This document shows, piece by piece, positions 1 through 9,387 of a DNA stretch of 64,000 bases. A model generated the notes under the pieces. The model was not told the DNA's origin. It saw only the letters and a list, made by a program, of their open reading frames with translations, and searched no databases. The position numbers and the translations under genes are program-made. Source of the stretch: Ignavibacteria bacterium (GTDB taxonomy: Bacteria > Bacteroidota > Ignavibacteria > Tepidaquicellales > Tepidaquicellaceae); assembly GCA_016719565.1 (NCBI GenBank), contig JADJYU010000005.1, forward strand, positions 310,001 to 374,000, in the 5' to 3' direction. Numbering within the stretch: position 1 is the stretch's first letter; the number at the start of each line of letters is the position of its first letter.

Positions 1-506
1 CTGCACTTATCCTGAGTTTATTTATTAACGGCTGCGGGAAAGACGGATCAGAAACTAAAACAACTCAGAAAGAATCAGGCAGCAATACAGGATCTCAGCA
101 AAAGACCACTACACAAACTCCAAATACTCCAAATACTACAGATAATACCGGTACTACCGGCAGTACAGGAAACACAGGCAATACGGATGCCGGAAAGATC
201 TGGAGCTCTGTAGAGAAAATTAATATTTCCATGGGTCAGGGTATCAGCAATAATAATGCAGTTCATCTTAAAGAGCCCGTCACAGAGATCATCACTCTTC
301 TGAATTCGATTCAGAAAAATCCCGCAGGGATCAATCCGGCAAATCTTGAAAAAATAAATTCTAAAGTGAATGAGTTAAGCAGTTCCGGAATGATGATGGA
401 TAAATATCAGCATGCAGGTAATTCTTCGGAATTAATTATGGAGTACGGAAAATTCTCACAAACTCTTAATGAAATTAAAAGTCTTCTTCCGCCCGGAAGT
501 TATTAA
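1..506 (+). CDS. Putative lipoprotein, 5' end cut by window edge
   Basis: The open frame runs in from the left edge (codons in phase with base 3) to the stop at 504-506. The first visible residues are a hydrophobic stretch ending in LFINGC, which fits the tail of a lipoprotein signal peptide with the acylated Cys, so only the first few residues are missing. A low-complexity linker rich in Thr, Asn, Gly and Gln follows (about residues 20-60), then a helical C-terminal domain of about 100 residues with no recognised family. The linker would hold the domain away from the membrane. An internal ATG at 231 is in frame but would lose the lipobox, so it is not the real start. Function unknown. Confidence 0.6.
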   Translation, partial: ALILSLFINGCGKDGSETKTTQKESGSNTGSQQKTTTQTPNTPNTTDNTGTTGSTGNTGNTDAGKIWSSVEKINISMGQGISNNNAVHLKEPVTEIITLLNSIQKNPAGINPANLEKINSKVNELSSSGMMMDKYQHAGNSSELIMEYGKFSQTLNEIKSLLPPGSY

Positions 507-515
507 CTACAATGT

Positions 516-606
516 CACTGCACCCAATCTCCTGATGAAGTGCACCAACGTGACTATACAGAAGATCCGAAATAAAAAAAATTAAACTTCGAACCCAATC
601 TCCTGA
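516..606. repeat. Two copies of a short palindromic repeat (CCAATCTCCTGAT)
   Basis: CCCAATCTCCTGAT occurs near 517-531 and CCCAATCTCCTGATTG near 591-606, in the gap between the lipoprotein gene and the convergent cyclase gene. CAATC-tcct-GATTG is a small hairpin. The same core recurs several times at 61880-62040, so this is a dispersed intergenic repeat family. No coding potential is seen here. Confidence 0.5.
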
Positions 607-619
607 TTGACTAAGCTAA

Positions 620-3478
620 TTACTCATTCTTCAGACACAGCTCTATTGCTTCATCCAGATTCATTTCCATTCCTTCATTACTGCATTTATTGAATTCTTC
701 CTCACCGATCTTTTCCTTAATTATATTCTTTTCCTCATCTACCAGAATAAGCGCTTTGTTGATGGCTTTATACTTTGTGTCTTTGGAAAGCATTTCAATA
801 AATCCGAATAATTTAATTGCTTTTCCGAATTCATTCTTTTTAAAATAAAGTCTGCCGAAGCCGGCAAGCAGATCGATCAGAAAAAACTCACCGCCGGGTT
901 TCTCTTTTTCGTTAATGTATTCCTTGTATATTTCAATTGCCTGATCAAACCTTTCAGTTTCAGTATATAAAACTCCGAGATGAATTCTGATAGGGAAAAG
1001 ATTCATATTATATCCCCAGTCTTTTGACATCTTATGCGCTTCGAGCAGAAGATATTCAGCTTCTTCAAAATTCTTGTTTTCATAATACAGCTTAAGCGCT
1101 GCAAGGTGGACAAGGTTTACCGAGATCAGATACCTGTCATCGATCTTTCTGGATGTCAGAAGACTTTCTTCAGAATAAACTGCAGCTTTCTTTATATCAC
1201 CGGTTCTTCTGGAATGAGTTACACTCAGACTTAAAAGCGCCTGCGCTTTGAGCCGTTCGTTGTTTATTTCGCGCGCGATCACAAGAGCTTCTTCCTTCAG
1301 CCGGATCGATCTTTCGAAATCTCCGAGATTACCGACAGGAAATGACAAATTATATAATGAGTCAGCTTTATTTTCCTTTGAGTTGATTTCATCGCTTAAT
1401 GCCAGCGCCTCTTCATTATATTTGACAGCGCTTGTATTATCAAGCTCCGTATAAAATTTCAGCGCAAGATTGTTAAGAGATTTTAATATTCCCTCCTTAT
1501 CATTTATTTCACGGTAAAGGTCCAGCGCCTGGTTTGAAAATTTCTGCAGCTCTTCAAATTTTCCCAGCTCATAACATAATCTGGAAATTCTGATCAGAAG
1601 ATCTGCATGGAGTTTTTTATCACTTACCGGAAAAGAATTAATAATTTTTATCATTGACTCAAATCCTTCCTGCAGATAACCTTTATTCAGCCAGAAGTCA
1701 TAAACATTTATTACCATCCTTACTGCATCCTCAGGAATATTCTCCGAAGCCCAGTTAATATTACTTCTTAAATTATCTATTTCTGTCTCCATTGTGTTAA
1801 GCCATTCGAGATGCCCGACTTTCTTATGCTTTTGAGAAGAGGACAGGTCAAGATAATAAATTAGGTGCTTCTTAAAGTCTTCCGTTCTGCCCGCTAATTT
1901 TTCAAGCGCATAATATTTAATTGATTCAAGAATATCATATCTGCCGATATCGTTAACAACTTTAAAAGTGATAAGGGATTTATCATACAGACTTGTCATC
2001 AGATCAAGCACTTCATAAAGATCGATCTGTTCATCGCTGCATATCTCTTCCGCTGCTTCCAGACTCCACCCGCCCATAAATATTGCAAGTCTCTGAAGAA
2101 GGATCTGTTCGTTCTCATTAAGAAGATCATAACTCCAGTCGATCATTGCTTTCAAGGTCTTTTGTCGAGGAATTGCAGTCGAGCTGCCGCCTGTCAGTAA
2201 TCTGAATCTGTCATCAAGACGGACCAGAATTTTATCAACTGATAAGACATTTATTCTCTTGGCTGCCAGCTCAATTGCAAGCGGTATTCCGTCAAGCTTT
2301 TTACAAAGTTCTGCAACATCATAAATATTTTCTTTAGTCAGACTGAAATTTGAATTTATAGATTTTGCAATTTCAAGAAAGAATTTTACTGATTCATATT
2401 CCGCAAGTGATTCAAAGGTTTCCTTTTTAATATTTGCAGGCATTGACAGCGGCGGTATTCTGTAAATTGATTCTCCGGGTATATTAAATGATATTCTGCT
2501 TGTGGAAATAATTTTTAGTTTGGGACAGGAAGACAGCAGCTCGCTTGATATCATGCTGCATTTTTCCAGAAGGTGTTCACAGTTGTCAAAGAGAAGAAGT
2601 ATGGTTTTATCTTTTAAAAATTCCTTTACTGTTACGAATAAGTCTTTACCGGGATCTTCTTTGATATTCAGTACAGTGGAAATTTCTCTTATAATTAACT
2701 CAGGATCAGTTACAGGCGAGAGCTCAAGCAGCCAGACACCGTTTTCAAACTCGTCTAATATTTCCGAGACCATCTGAATTGCCAGACGCGTTTTACCTGT
2801 ACCGCCCGCGCCTGTCAGCGAGAGCATCCGGATCTTTGAAAAAAGTTCTTTGATCTCTTTTATCTCATTTCTTCTGCCTATGAATTTTGATACTGAAGAC
2901 GGAAGGTTATTCTGCCTTGCCTCCACATTCTGCAGCGGAGGAAAATCTTCTATAAGACCGGGAGAAACTATCTGATAAATATGCTCGGGAACAATAATGT
3001 CCTTTAGTTTCCGTATTCCGAAATCCTTGAATGAAATATTTTTTATATTGAGTTCCAGAAGCGCATCATGAACTATCTGAGAAACTATTATCTGTCCGCC
3101 CTGAGCGATTGACATTATCCGCTGTGATCTGCTGAGTGTTACATAACCCGCATAGTCATTTTTTATAAACTCAGCGTCCCCGGAATGAATACCCATCCTT
3201 ACTTTTATTTCCGGTCCGGTCCATTCATAGGTACGGAGTCTGATCTGAGATTGTATGGCTGCCTGAACGGCATCTCTGGGATTTTCAAAAGCGCAGCAGA
3301 AAGAGTCACCTATGATCTTGAATACAAATCCGTTGTTGGAGTCGATTACTTCGTATAATATCTCATGATGTTTTTCGAGAGATATCATGTATCCGTCATG
3401 ATCCTCCTGAGCTAATCTTGTACTGCCCTGAATATCAGTGAAAAGGAAGGTTACCTTACCTGAGGGTATATTGTCCAT
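620..3478 (-). CDS. Class III cyclase-STAND ATPase-TPR regulatory protein
   Basis: A 952-residue, three-part signalling protein. Residues 5-170 form a class III nucleotidyl cyclase homology domain: FLFTDIQGST holds the first metal Asp (D15) and KIIGDSF the second (D58). Residues 195-470 form a STAND/NB-ARC ATPase with Walker A GAGGTGKT (223-230), Walker B LLLFDNCEHL and a GIPLA motif. The rest is helical TPR-like repeats. This architecture is known from large cyclase-AAA-TPR regulators. In the LSRSQR stretch the residue aligning with the transition-state Asn of active cyclases is Ser116, while the Arg (R120) is kept, so cyclase activity is doubtful. No output DNA-binding domain is visible. 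It is a single gene on the minus strand. The family call is sure; the signal sensed is unknown. Confidence 0.85.
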   Translation of the reverse strand: MDNIPSGKVTFLFTDIQGSTRLAQEDHDGYMISLEKHHEILYEVIDSNNGFVFKIIGDSFCCAFENPRDAVQAAIQSQIRLRTYEWTGPEIKVRMGIHSGDAEFIKNDYAGYVTLSRSQRIMSIAQGGQIIVSQIVHDALLELNIKNISFKDFGIRKLKDIIVPEHIYQIVSPGLIEDFPPLQNVEARQNNLPSSVSKFIGRRNEIKEIKELFSKIRMLSLTGAGGTGKTRLAIQMVSEILDEFENGVWLLELSPVTDPELIIREISTVLNIKEDPGKDLFVTVKEFLKDKTILLLFDNCEHLLEKCSMISSELLSSCPKLKIISTSRISFNIPGESIYRIPPLSMPANIKKETFESLAEYESVKFFLEIAKSINSNFSLTKENIYDVAELCKKLDGIPLAIELAAKRINVLSVDKILVRLDDRFRLLTGGSSTAIPRQKTLKAMIDWSYDLLNENEQILLQRLAIFMGGWSLEAAEEICSDEQIDLYEVLDLMTSLYDKSLITFKVVNDIGRYDILESIKYYALEKLAGRTEDFKKHLIYYLDLSSSQKHKKVGHLEWLNTMETEIDNLRSNINWASENIPEDAVRMVINVYDFWLNKGYLQEGFESMIKIINSFPVSDKKLHADLLIRISRLCYELGKFEELQKFSNQALDLYREINDKEGILKSLNNLALKFYTELDNTSAVKYNEEALALSDEINSKENKADSLYNLSFPVGNLGDFERSIRLKEEALVIAREINNERLKAQALLSLSVTHSRRTGDIKKAAVYSEESLLTSRKIDDRYLISVNLVHLAALKLYYENKNFEEAEYLLLEAHKMSKDWGYNMNLFPIRIHLGVLYTETERFDQAIEIYKEYINEKEKPGGEFFLIDLLAGFGRLYFKKNEFGKAIKLFGFIEMLSKDTKYKAINKALILVDEEKNIIKEKIGEEEFNKCSNEGMEMNLDEAIELCLKNE

Positions 3479-3828
3479 TTGTTAAAAAGATACTGCAATT
3501 TAAAAATTATATATATGAATTACGATTTATTAAATTTGGTTCAGGTCATTACTCTTGTAAATTATGTTATCCGGCAATAAATTGTGGGATTATATAAAAT
3601 TAACGAATGCGAAATTTTATAAAATAGTTCTCAGGAGTTTATGCAGTACTTTATTCTTCACTTTAATAAAATTCGTGCATTTTAAAAGTTTACAATAATT
3701 TAATTGCAAGTTGAATTTAATAAGCATATTTTTGATATAATTTATTCGGAAAATTGTTTTACAATTCAGCCCAAATATATACAAAGACTCTTACATCTCA
3801 TTTTTTTTAATATTATTAAAAAATAATT
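3479..3828. other. AT-rich divergent intergenic region
   Basis: About 350 bases between the divergent starts at 3478 (minus) and 3829 (plus). The sequence is very AT-rich with no ORF of note. It must carry promoters for both genes, but I could not assign a clear box. Confidence 0.4.
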
Positions 3829-5013
3829 ATGAAACTCATTATTAATTTTATTCTTCTTGTATCTCTTTTTGTAAGTTTTAATTCACCATCATTCTCAAAA
3901 AGCGGTTCAGAAAAAAGTAATACCAGAGAAACTCAGCAGGATTCGCGGCTTGTGAATCCCCTGTATGAGCTTCGCGCCAGAAATATAGTTGTTAGTAACG
4001 TTCAGCTGTATGAGACTAATATCTATTATTTCGATATCATGATAAATCATACTAATCTTCCGGAATCCGGACCATTTGAATATGCAGCAGGTCAGTATAT
4101 TCTTTCTTACAGCTGGCTTGTAAGATTATTCGGACCGGTGACTTATGAGATAGTTCCTTTTTCTTCCGATTTTACAAATCCGGATGCGATCCCTGTAAAC
4201 CCCCAGGTAGTCGGTAATAAACTTATCCTGGACAGGAATCCGGATCTGAACCCGGGTCAGGGTCCGATTATTTCAACGGACGGAACCGGAACAAGAGTTG
4301 TCAGAATGAAAATTACAACCGGCGTTCCTTCGTTTTTTAATATTCCTTTGAATCTGAAATGGGTCAGCAATCCGTCCGATTCCGCCACTACGGAAGTATA
4401 TGCATTTGTAGGTGATACATTAACAAATATTACATCCGGAGGAACTAATGTAGTTGAAGGAGATGACGTTGCTGCTTTATATCTCAAAGCTGCAATGAGC
4501 GGACTGTATGATGTTCAGACTAATACTCTGAGAGCAAGAGATACTCTGAGCGTCTATATGCATTCTGTAACATCTCCTTATAATGTAATTGATTCCGCCA
4601 AATCTCTGGTTGATACAATTACTTTCAGGGGAATTTTCAATTTTCCGAATATCACTACAGGAGTCTATTATGCAGTAGTAAAATACAAAAACGGTCTTGA
4701 GACATGGAGCAGAAACGGTGGAGATTCTTTAATAAGAGGTGATCAGGTCAGTTATGATTTTACAGATGACAGTACAAAAGCTTTCGGAAATAATCTGGAA
4801 AGAAAAGGAAGCATATACTGTATATACAGCGGGGATGTGAACCAAAACGGTATTATAGATTTACAGGATCTCGGTCTTATCGAAAATGCCATTACAAATT
4901 TTACTTCCGGTTATTCAGCTAATGACATTAACGGTGATAACTTTGTAGACCTTACCGATGCTCAGATCACTGATAATTATGTGAATGATTTTATTACCGT
5001 GATAAAACCCTGA
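3829..5013 (+). CDS. Secreted protein with dockerin-like C-terminal tail
   Basis: Begins with an export signal (about residues 1-23, hydrophobic core IINFILLVSLFVSF, ending SFS). The middle (35-220) is a beta-rich domain that I do not recognise. From about residue 220 it has the tail shared by six proteins here: a beta module with SPYNVIDSAKS and NGLETWS, then GNN and two calcium-loop-like repeats, SGDVNQNGIIDLQD and DINGDNFVDLTD, ending in IKP. This is the most diverged copy: the post-loop DND motif reads ENA. It stands alone, ending about 35 bp before a terminator shared with a convergent gene. Export is well supported; the role is unknown. Confidence 0.75.
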   Translation: MKLIINFILLVSLFVSFNSPSFSKSGSEKSNTRETQQDSRLVNPLYELRARNIVVSNVQLYETNIYYFDIMINHTNLPESGPFEYAAGQYILSYSWLVRLFGPVTYEIVPFSSDFTNPDAIPVNPQVVGNKLILDRNPDLNPGQGPIISTDGTGTRVVRMKITTGVPSFFNIPLNLKWVSNPSDSATTEVYAFVGDTLTNITSGGTNVVEGDDVAALYLKAAMSGLYDVQTNTLRARDTLSVYMHSVTSPYNVIDSAKSLVDTITFRGIFNFPNITTGVYYAVVKYKNGLETWSRNGGDSLIRGDQVSYDFTDDSTKAFGNNLERKGSIYCIYSGDVNQNGIIDLQDLGLIENAITNFTSGYSANDINGDNFVDLTDAQITDNYVNDFITVIKP

Positions 5014-5046
5014 TGATCTGATTCAGAATTTTTTAAGTAAAAATAA

Positions 5047-5077
5047 AAGCCGGAGATTTTAGATCTCCGGCTTTTTT
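5047..5077. terminator. Bidirectional rho-independent terminator
   Basis: An 11-bp perfect stem (AAGCCGGAGAT/ATCTCCGGCTT) with a T-run on the plus side and an A-run (T-run on the minus strand) on the other. It sits between the convergent genes ending at 5013 and 5135 and can serve both. Confidence 0.85.
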
Positions 5078-5134
5078 ATTTATTTAATTTTGTATTATAA
5101 CTAAAGTGTAACTTTTATAATAAACGGAATTGGT

Positions 5135-6703
5135 TTAATCCTCACATTCAAAATCAAGAACTCTAATTGTATTATCATAAAACTCTTTTGCTCTTTCAGG
5201 CGAACTGCCGATACATACAACTCCGAGTTTTCCGAATTCAGACAACGCGCCGATTAAATGAAATACAACTCCCTCCTGCGAAGCTCCGTCATACATTAAT
5301 CCGTGATACATTGCTATATCCAGAAGGTCATTTGGTATAATGCCGATATACTTATCACTCTGCACATTATCAGATGCAAAATAATATCTCGGATTTCCGC
5401 TGGCTGTAATGTACACTCCTTCTTCCGCGTTATATTTTCCGTATGTAAGAAATTCGATCATCATGAAAGGATGTGTCGTGCCTCCTTTACGAAGATTTAT
5501 CTCTATTGCAAAATGCTTCCAGCTGCCGTCATCCTGTTTTACTGAAATGAAATCGATTGCAAATCTGCCGAGTACACCTTTCTTTGAAAGCATACCTGCA
5601 ACATTTTTTCCTATCTCACCAAGATCCGCCGCGTATTCCCTGTCAGCAGGGAAGATCGCTCCGAGGAAGATCTGTCCGTCATCGCCGCCGAGCAGCTGAT
5701 CATGGGTACTGTCAATTCTGATATTTTCAGAAGACCCGATCACACACTGTACGGAAGGTGACATTTTTATTTCACCTTCAAGAAACTCCTCCACTATCCC
5801 TTCCATCTCAGTAAATTTCTCAAAGAAAAGCTCCTGGCTTACATCATGTGAAACCGGTCTTATATTTTCATTTAATGAGTCAAGAATTTTTGTTTCAAGA
5901 TGTTCATTTATTTCGAGTTCAGGATATCTGTAAATTGCATTTCCGTCTCCGCTGAAACCGTCATTCATTTTGACAACTGCTTTTCTCAGACCGGGATCTT
6001 TTCTTTTAAGTCTCGCAAGAGATTTAGCAATGTCTTCTTTTGATTTCAGATCTTCATCTCCGTCAGGCATATCAATGCCGCAAATCCTGAAAGTTTTACG
6101 CGCTCCGGATTTCGAACCTTCATAAAACATCGCAGGATCAGTTCCGAACAGTGGGATCTCAAGCTTAACTGCAAGTGATTTCTCAAGCGGCGTTATGTTA
6201 TAGCATGTGAGATGCGTTGATGCTCTGTCCGTTATAAGATTCTTTATCCTTTCAATAAGACGCGGACGGTCTAATATTTTCTGAGTTAATGGTTTGCGTG
6301 AAAGATCATAACAGCTCAGCATTGACATCCTCTGACGCGCATGATTTCCCGTGATCCCCTGAAGCAGATGAAGGTAATAATCAATAATCACATCTGAGAG
6401 AGGCATACTTGATATATAAATTATTCTTGTCATCGGCATACGAAGAAGCATAAGCAGACAAAGAAGTCTCTCTTCATAATGTATCGAACCTTTGATCTTG
6501 GAAAGTATCTCCATATCAAGAGTGAGTGAAGGCACTATCACAACCGTTTTCGGCGCGAACTTATCGGGAAAGATATGCTCATACTGATATGCTAAAGTTT
6601 CCTGTATTTTCTCAAATAGTTTATGCTCTTCCGGTGAACCAGTCACAGGACCGGCAGCCTGAGTTTTAAAAATTTTACGCATTTGATTTTTGTCTGTATT
6701 CAT
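5135..6703 (-). CDS. ATP-grasp carboxylate-amine/peptide ligase (PGM1-like)
   Basis: A 522-residue cytoplasmic protein. The N-terminal half (to about 230) resembles a pre-ATP-grasp domain. The central part holds ATP-grasp elements: AVVKMNDGFSGDGNA (nucleotide-binding Lys and Gly-rich loop), GIVEEFLEG, and FAIEINLRKGGTTHPF, which supplies the Glu-x-Asn metal ligands and an Arg. The C-terminal part resembles the extra domain of PGM1-type peptide ligases. ATP-grasp ligases join a carboxylate to an amine through an acyl phosphate; the substrates here cannot be read from sequence. No biosynthetic partners or carrier peptide lie nearby, which argues against a classical peptide-antibiotic cluster. 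The ATP-grasp fold is fairly sure, the PGM1 link moderate. Confidence 0.65.
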   Translation of the reverse strand: MNTDKNQMRKIFKTQAAGPVTGSPEEHKLFEKIQETLAYQYEHIFPDKFAPKTVVIVPSLTLDMEILSKIKGSIHYEERLLCLLMLLRMPMTRIIYISSMPLSDVIIDYYLHLLQGITGNHARQRMSMLSCYDLSRKPLTQKILDRPRLIERIKNLITDRASTHLTCYNITPLEKSLAVKLEIPLFGTDPAMFYEGSKSGARKTFRICGIDMPDGDEDLKSKEDIAKSLARLKRKDPGLRKAVVKMNDGFSGDGNAIYRYPELEINEHLETKILDSLNENIRPVSHDVSQELFFEKFTEMEGIVEEFLEGEIKMSPSVQCVIGSSENIRIDSTHDQLLGGDDGQIFLGAIFPADREYAADLGEIGKNVAGMLSKKGVLGRFAIDFISVKQDDGSWKHFAIEINLRKGGTTHPFMMIEFLTYGKYNAEEGVYITASGNPRYYFASDNVQSDKYIGIIPNDLLDIAMYHGLMYDGASQEGVVFHLIGALSEFGKLGVVCIGSSPERAKEFYDNTIRVLDFECED

Positions 6704-6871
6704 TTTATAAATAAAATTATAGCTAAAGGCGGGGAGGATATTTATTCAGAAAATATTTCATGTAAGATAACTAAGATATCTTTAATTTTGAAAACAAATC
6801 TTTAGTATACAAAGGTGTAGTGCGATAAAATACAATGATTAGATTTTGGCAGATCTTTTTATTGAATTTGA

Positions 6872-7216
6872 TCAGTCAAGCTGACCGATCCGCTCTTTTG
6901 CGCCTTTATGGTACGGGTCAATTTTTAATACTTCATTGAGTGTTTTTTTTGCAGACTTGGTATCATTTGTTTTGATATACAGATCTGACAGACTTATCAT
7001 TGCATCAATATTGCCGGGTTCATTCTGAATTGTCCGGCGAAGGACTATAATATTATCTTCGTCTGTCCTTTCTTCAGGAGCTTTGTCATCTACTGAATGT
7101 ATGTGGTCAGGGATTACCGTATGTTCGTTTACACCATTAATAATGTAAGCTGAGAATAATATCAAAACGGCAGTAACAATTAATTTCAGTTTATTTTTTG
7201 AAATGAAATCTTTCAT
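6872..7216 (-). CDS. Small membrane-anchored TPR protein
   Basis: A 114-residue protein. Residues 9-27 (LKLIVTAVLILFSAYIING) form one membrane anchor or uncleaved signal. After an acidic linker, residues 55-112 carry about one and a half TPR units (NIDAMISLSDLYIKTNDTKS; KKTLNEVLKIDPYHKGAKERI), the shape of a periplasmic or membrane-tethered scaffold. The start at 7216 gives the anchor a proper basic N-terminus. It lies alone, about 170 bp upstream of and co-oriented with the ATP-grasp gene, so it could be co-transcribed. Function unknown. Confidence 0.6.
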   Translation of the reverse strand: MKDFISKNKLKLIVTAVLILFSAYIINGVNEHTVIPDHIHSVDDKAPEERTDEDNIIVLRRTIQNEPGNIDAMISLSDLYIKTNDTKSAKKTLNEVLKIDPYHKGAKERIGQLD

Positions 7217-7380
7217 AATATTTTATCTTAATAAATTTTTTACTCCCGGGTCTCCGGGAAGAATTCACGTAAAATAAAATAAAAAAAGTAAACGCTCAAT
7301 TACAATTGAGTTCATTTTTTAGTTAACAGTTAAGAGTTAATAGTTAGTACTTTCTATAATTGCTGAATGATCTGAATATA

Positions 7381-7415
7381 AAGCCTTGTGATGAAAAATC
7401 ACACGGCTTTTTTTA
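7381..7415 (+). terminator. Orphan copy of a repeated terminator
   Basis: The hairpin AAGCCTTGTGAT-gaaaa-ATCACACGGCTT is followed by a T-run and the bases atggcaat. It is near-identical to the terminators at 9124 and 10797, but no plus-strand gene lies upstream (7217-7380 is empty apart from degenerate gttaata-type heptamers at 7321-7348). It looks like the leftover 3' end of a lost exported-protein gene or a duplicated 3' module. Confidence 0.6.
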
Positions 7416-7602
7416 TGGCAATCTTAAATGACAGATTTCAAATTATATAACATTTTTACTTCGGTATTACTTAGGGCAATCAACAGGCGTAAGTATCCGG
7501 CCGGCTTATATTGTATACATTGTAAAAAAAATAATTTTTGAACTTAAAATTTAAAAACTTTATATTGTATTTTAATTTTTTACTAACCTAAAGACTTAAT
7601 TC

Positions 7603-7685
7603 ATGAAAAACTTTACCATGCAAAAAGTAATCATTTTAACGCAGTAAAATTTTCAGGGATCCTTTTCCTTTTCCTGATTTTAACA
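7603..7685 (+). other. Frameshifted signal-peptide start of the next gene
   Basis: ATGs at 7603 and 7618 open a frame that stops at 7645. The frame of the downstream gene reads back through KSNHFNAVKFSGILFLFLIL, an evident signal peptide, with no ATG before a stop at 7584. One extra A in the A-run 7622-7626 would join the ATG at 7618 to that frame and give a normal start beginning MQKSNHF. The single-base deletion is therefore more likely a sequence error than biology. Confidence 0.6.
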
Positions 7686-8993
7686 TTGGGACTGATTTCT
7701 AAACAATCCGTTGCAGCACCTATAGTAATAGGTGTAGATGCAGGGTCCGCTCTGATTCAGTCATTTGATGCAGCTACATGGACAGCAGGAGCTTCGTCTC
7801 CGCTGACTATGACCGGATTTACAATTACCGGCGCTCAGGCAGTTACCTGGAATTCGGATAATCTTTTGTATTATGCAATAGTTACCGTTTCCGGACCACC
7901 TGTCGAACGCCGTTTAGTAACGGTTGACCCTTCAACCGGTGTATGCACAGATATCGGATCTTTGGGACCAGGTTCATTCGGCGCTTTTTCATCGCTGACT
8001 TATAATTCCGATCTCGGAATACTATACGCAATGGGCGGCTCAGGCGCTCCTCTCAGTGTTGCTGAATGTCTGTTCAGCGTTGATATTAATACAGCAGCTA
8101 CTACATTACTCGGCGGACCTTATTCTGTAGGCGGATTTGGCGAGATTATTGCTTATAATTATGATGATGATTTAATTTACCACTGGTCGGGAAATGGGAT
8201 GGAAACAATCAGTCCCGTTACATTTTTAGCTTCGCCTATTGCAGTATCCGGAGATCCTTATGATGAACTCACAGGAGCAGTGTATACCGGCAGCGGTGTT
8301 TTTACTGCAACTGAACTTGTATTCTCTCCTGCATCAAGAAGCGGCTATACTATAACTACTGCCGGAGTTTTTGATAATGTAGGATCATTACCATACAGAG
8401 TCAGAGGTTTAGCTTATGCAGATCCTGTTCTTCCTGTTGAACTATCATCTTTTGTTTCTGTAATTAATAACAGCTCGGTTACTTTAAACTGGGCAACAGC
8501 TTCCGAAACTAACAACTCCGGTTTTGATATTGAAAGATCATCTGTAAACGGAACATGGTCAAAGATCGCAAACGTATCCGGTAACGGTACTTCTGCAATT
8601 GGTCATAATTACACCTATACAGACAGAAATCTTTCATCAGGTATTTATAATTACAGACTGAAACAAATAGACTACAACGGCAACTTTGAATATTTCAATT
8701 TGAGTAATGAAGTAAATATCGGAGTGCCTGTCAAATATGACTTGTCACAAAATTATCCGAACCCGTTCAATCCGTCTACAGTGATCAACTATGATCTGCC
8801 ATTCGACGGTAATGTCAGTATAAAGATATTTGATATGTCGGGTAAGGAATTAATGACACTTGTTAATGAAGTAAAGACTGCAGGTTATTATTCTGTTAAT
8901 TTCAATGCATCCAACTTATCAAGCGGTGTCTATTTCTATACAATATCAGCGGACAACTTCACAGCTACAAAGAAGATGATGCTGGTGAAATAG
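7686..8993 (+). CDS. T9SS-exported beta-rich protein (apparent 5' frameshift)
   Basis: Given from the TTG at 7686, but the true start is probably the ATG at 7618, with a one-base deletion in the A-run around 7624; that restores a full signal peptide ending VAA. The next 230 residues are a beta-propeller-like region with repeated YNSDxxxLYA-type strands. LPVELSSF opens a fibronectin-like module (about 245-335). The protein ends in a T9SS type A sorting domain: LSQNYPNPFNPSTVINYDLP, FDMSGKELMTLV, SSGVYFYTI, KKMMLVK. Such tails direct crossing of the outer membrane through the Por machinery, followed by removal. The last 190 residues are close to those of the gene at 9388, showing duplication or gene conversion. 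Confidence 0.75.
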   Translation: MGLISKQSVAAPIVIGVDAGSALIQSFDAATWTAGASSPLTMTGFTITGAQAVTWNSDNLLYYAIVTVSGPPVERRLVTVDPSTGVCTDIGSLGPGSFGAFSSLTYNSDLGILYAMGGSGAPLSVAECLFSVDINTAATTLLGGPYSVGGFGEIIAYNYDDDLIYHWSGNGMETISPVTFLASPIAVSGDPYDELTGAVYTGSGVFTATELVFSPASRSGYTITTAGVFDNVGSLPYRVRGLAYADPVLPVELSSFVSVINNSSVTLNWATASETNNSGFDIERSSVNGTWSKIANVSGNGTSAIGHNYTYTDRNLSSGIYNYRLKQIDYNGNFEYFNLSNEVNIGVPVKYDLSQNYPNPFNPSTVINYDLPFDGNVSIKIFDMSGKELMTLVNEVKTAGYYSVNFNASNLSSGVYFYTISADNFTATKKMMLVK

Positions 8994-9117
8994 TTAGCAG
9001 TTAGCAGTTAGCAGTTAGCAGTTAATAGTTAATAGTTAATAGTTAATAGTTAATAGTTAATAGTTAATAATCTATTTAACATTTAACATTTAACATTTAA
9101 CATTTAACATTTATAAT
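8994..9117. repeat. Heptamer tandem repeats after a stop codon
   Basis: Starting directly at the stop codon: several agttagc units grading into gttaata units (to about 9067), then atttaac units (9075-9110). The period is exactly 7 bp. The same heptamers follow the stops at 10701, 17812 and 54213 (minus strand). Confidence 0.85.
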
Positions 9118-9123
9118 TGATTT

Positions 9124-9158
9124 AAGCCGTGGGATGAAAAATCTCACGGCTTTTTTTT
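9124..9158 (+). terminator. Rho-independent terminator of the 7686 gene
   Basis: The stem AAGCCGTGGGAT/ATCTCACGGCTT (one mismatch) with a gaaaa loop and eight T residues, followed by atggcaat. It is one of three near-identical copies in this window. Confidence 0.85.
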
Positions 9159-9209
9159 ATGGCAATTTCAAATTACAGATTTCAAATTACAGATATTTAT
9201 TTCTTAAAT

Positions 9210-9298
9210 AGATAATTCGTAATTGATAATTGATAATTGTTAATTGATAATTGATAATTGATAATTGGTAATTGGTAATTGGTAATTGTAAATTGAAT
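9210..9298. repeat. Heptamer tandem repeats (attgata/attggta)
   Basis: About ten units of a 7-bp motif, drifting from attgata to attggta. The array sits between the terminator at 9124 and the promoter of the 9388 gene. Confidence 0.8.
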
Positions 9299-9318
9299 TT
9301 TCACAAACCGTGAATATT

Positions 9319-9326
9319 TATATTTG
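9319..9326 (+). promoter_or_regulatory. Candidate Bacteroidota-type -7 box
   Basis: TATATTTG matches the TAnnTTTG core of Bacteroidota sigma-A promoters and lies about 62 bases before the start codon at 9388. No well-spaced upstream TTG box is clear, so this is a candidate only. Confidence 0.4.
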
Positions 9327-9387
9327 CAAAAACTGAATAAAAGATATAGTTTGTCAGTGGTTATTTATTAATTAAAATATATAAACT

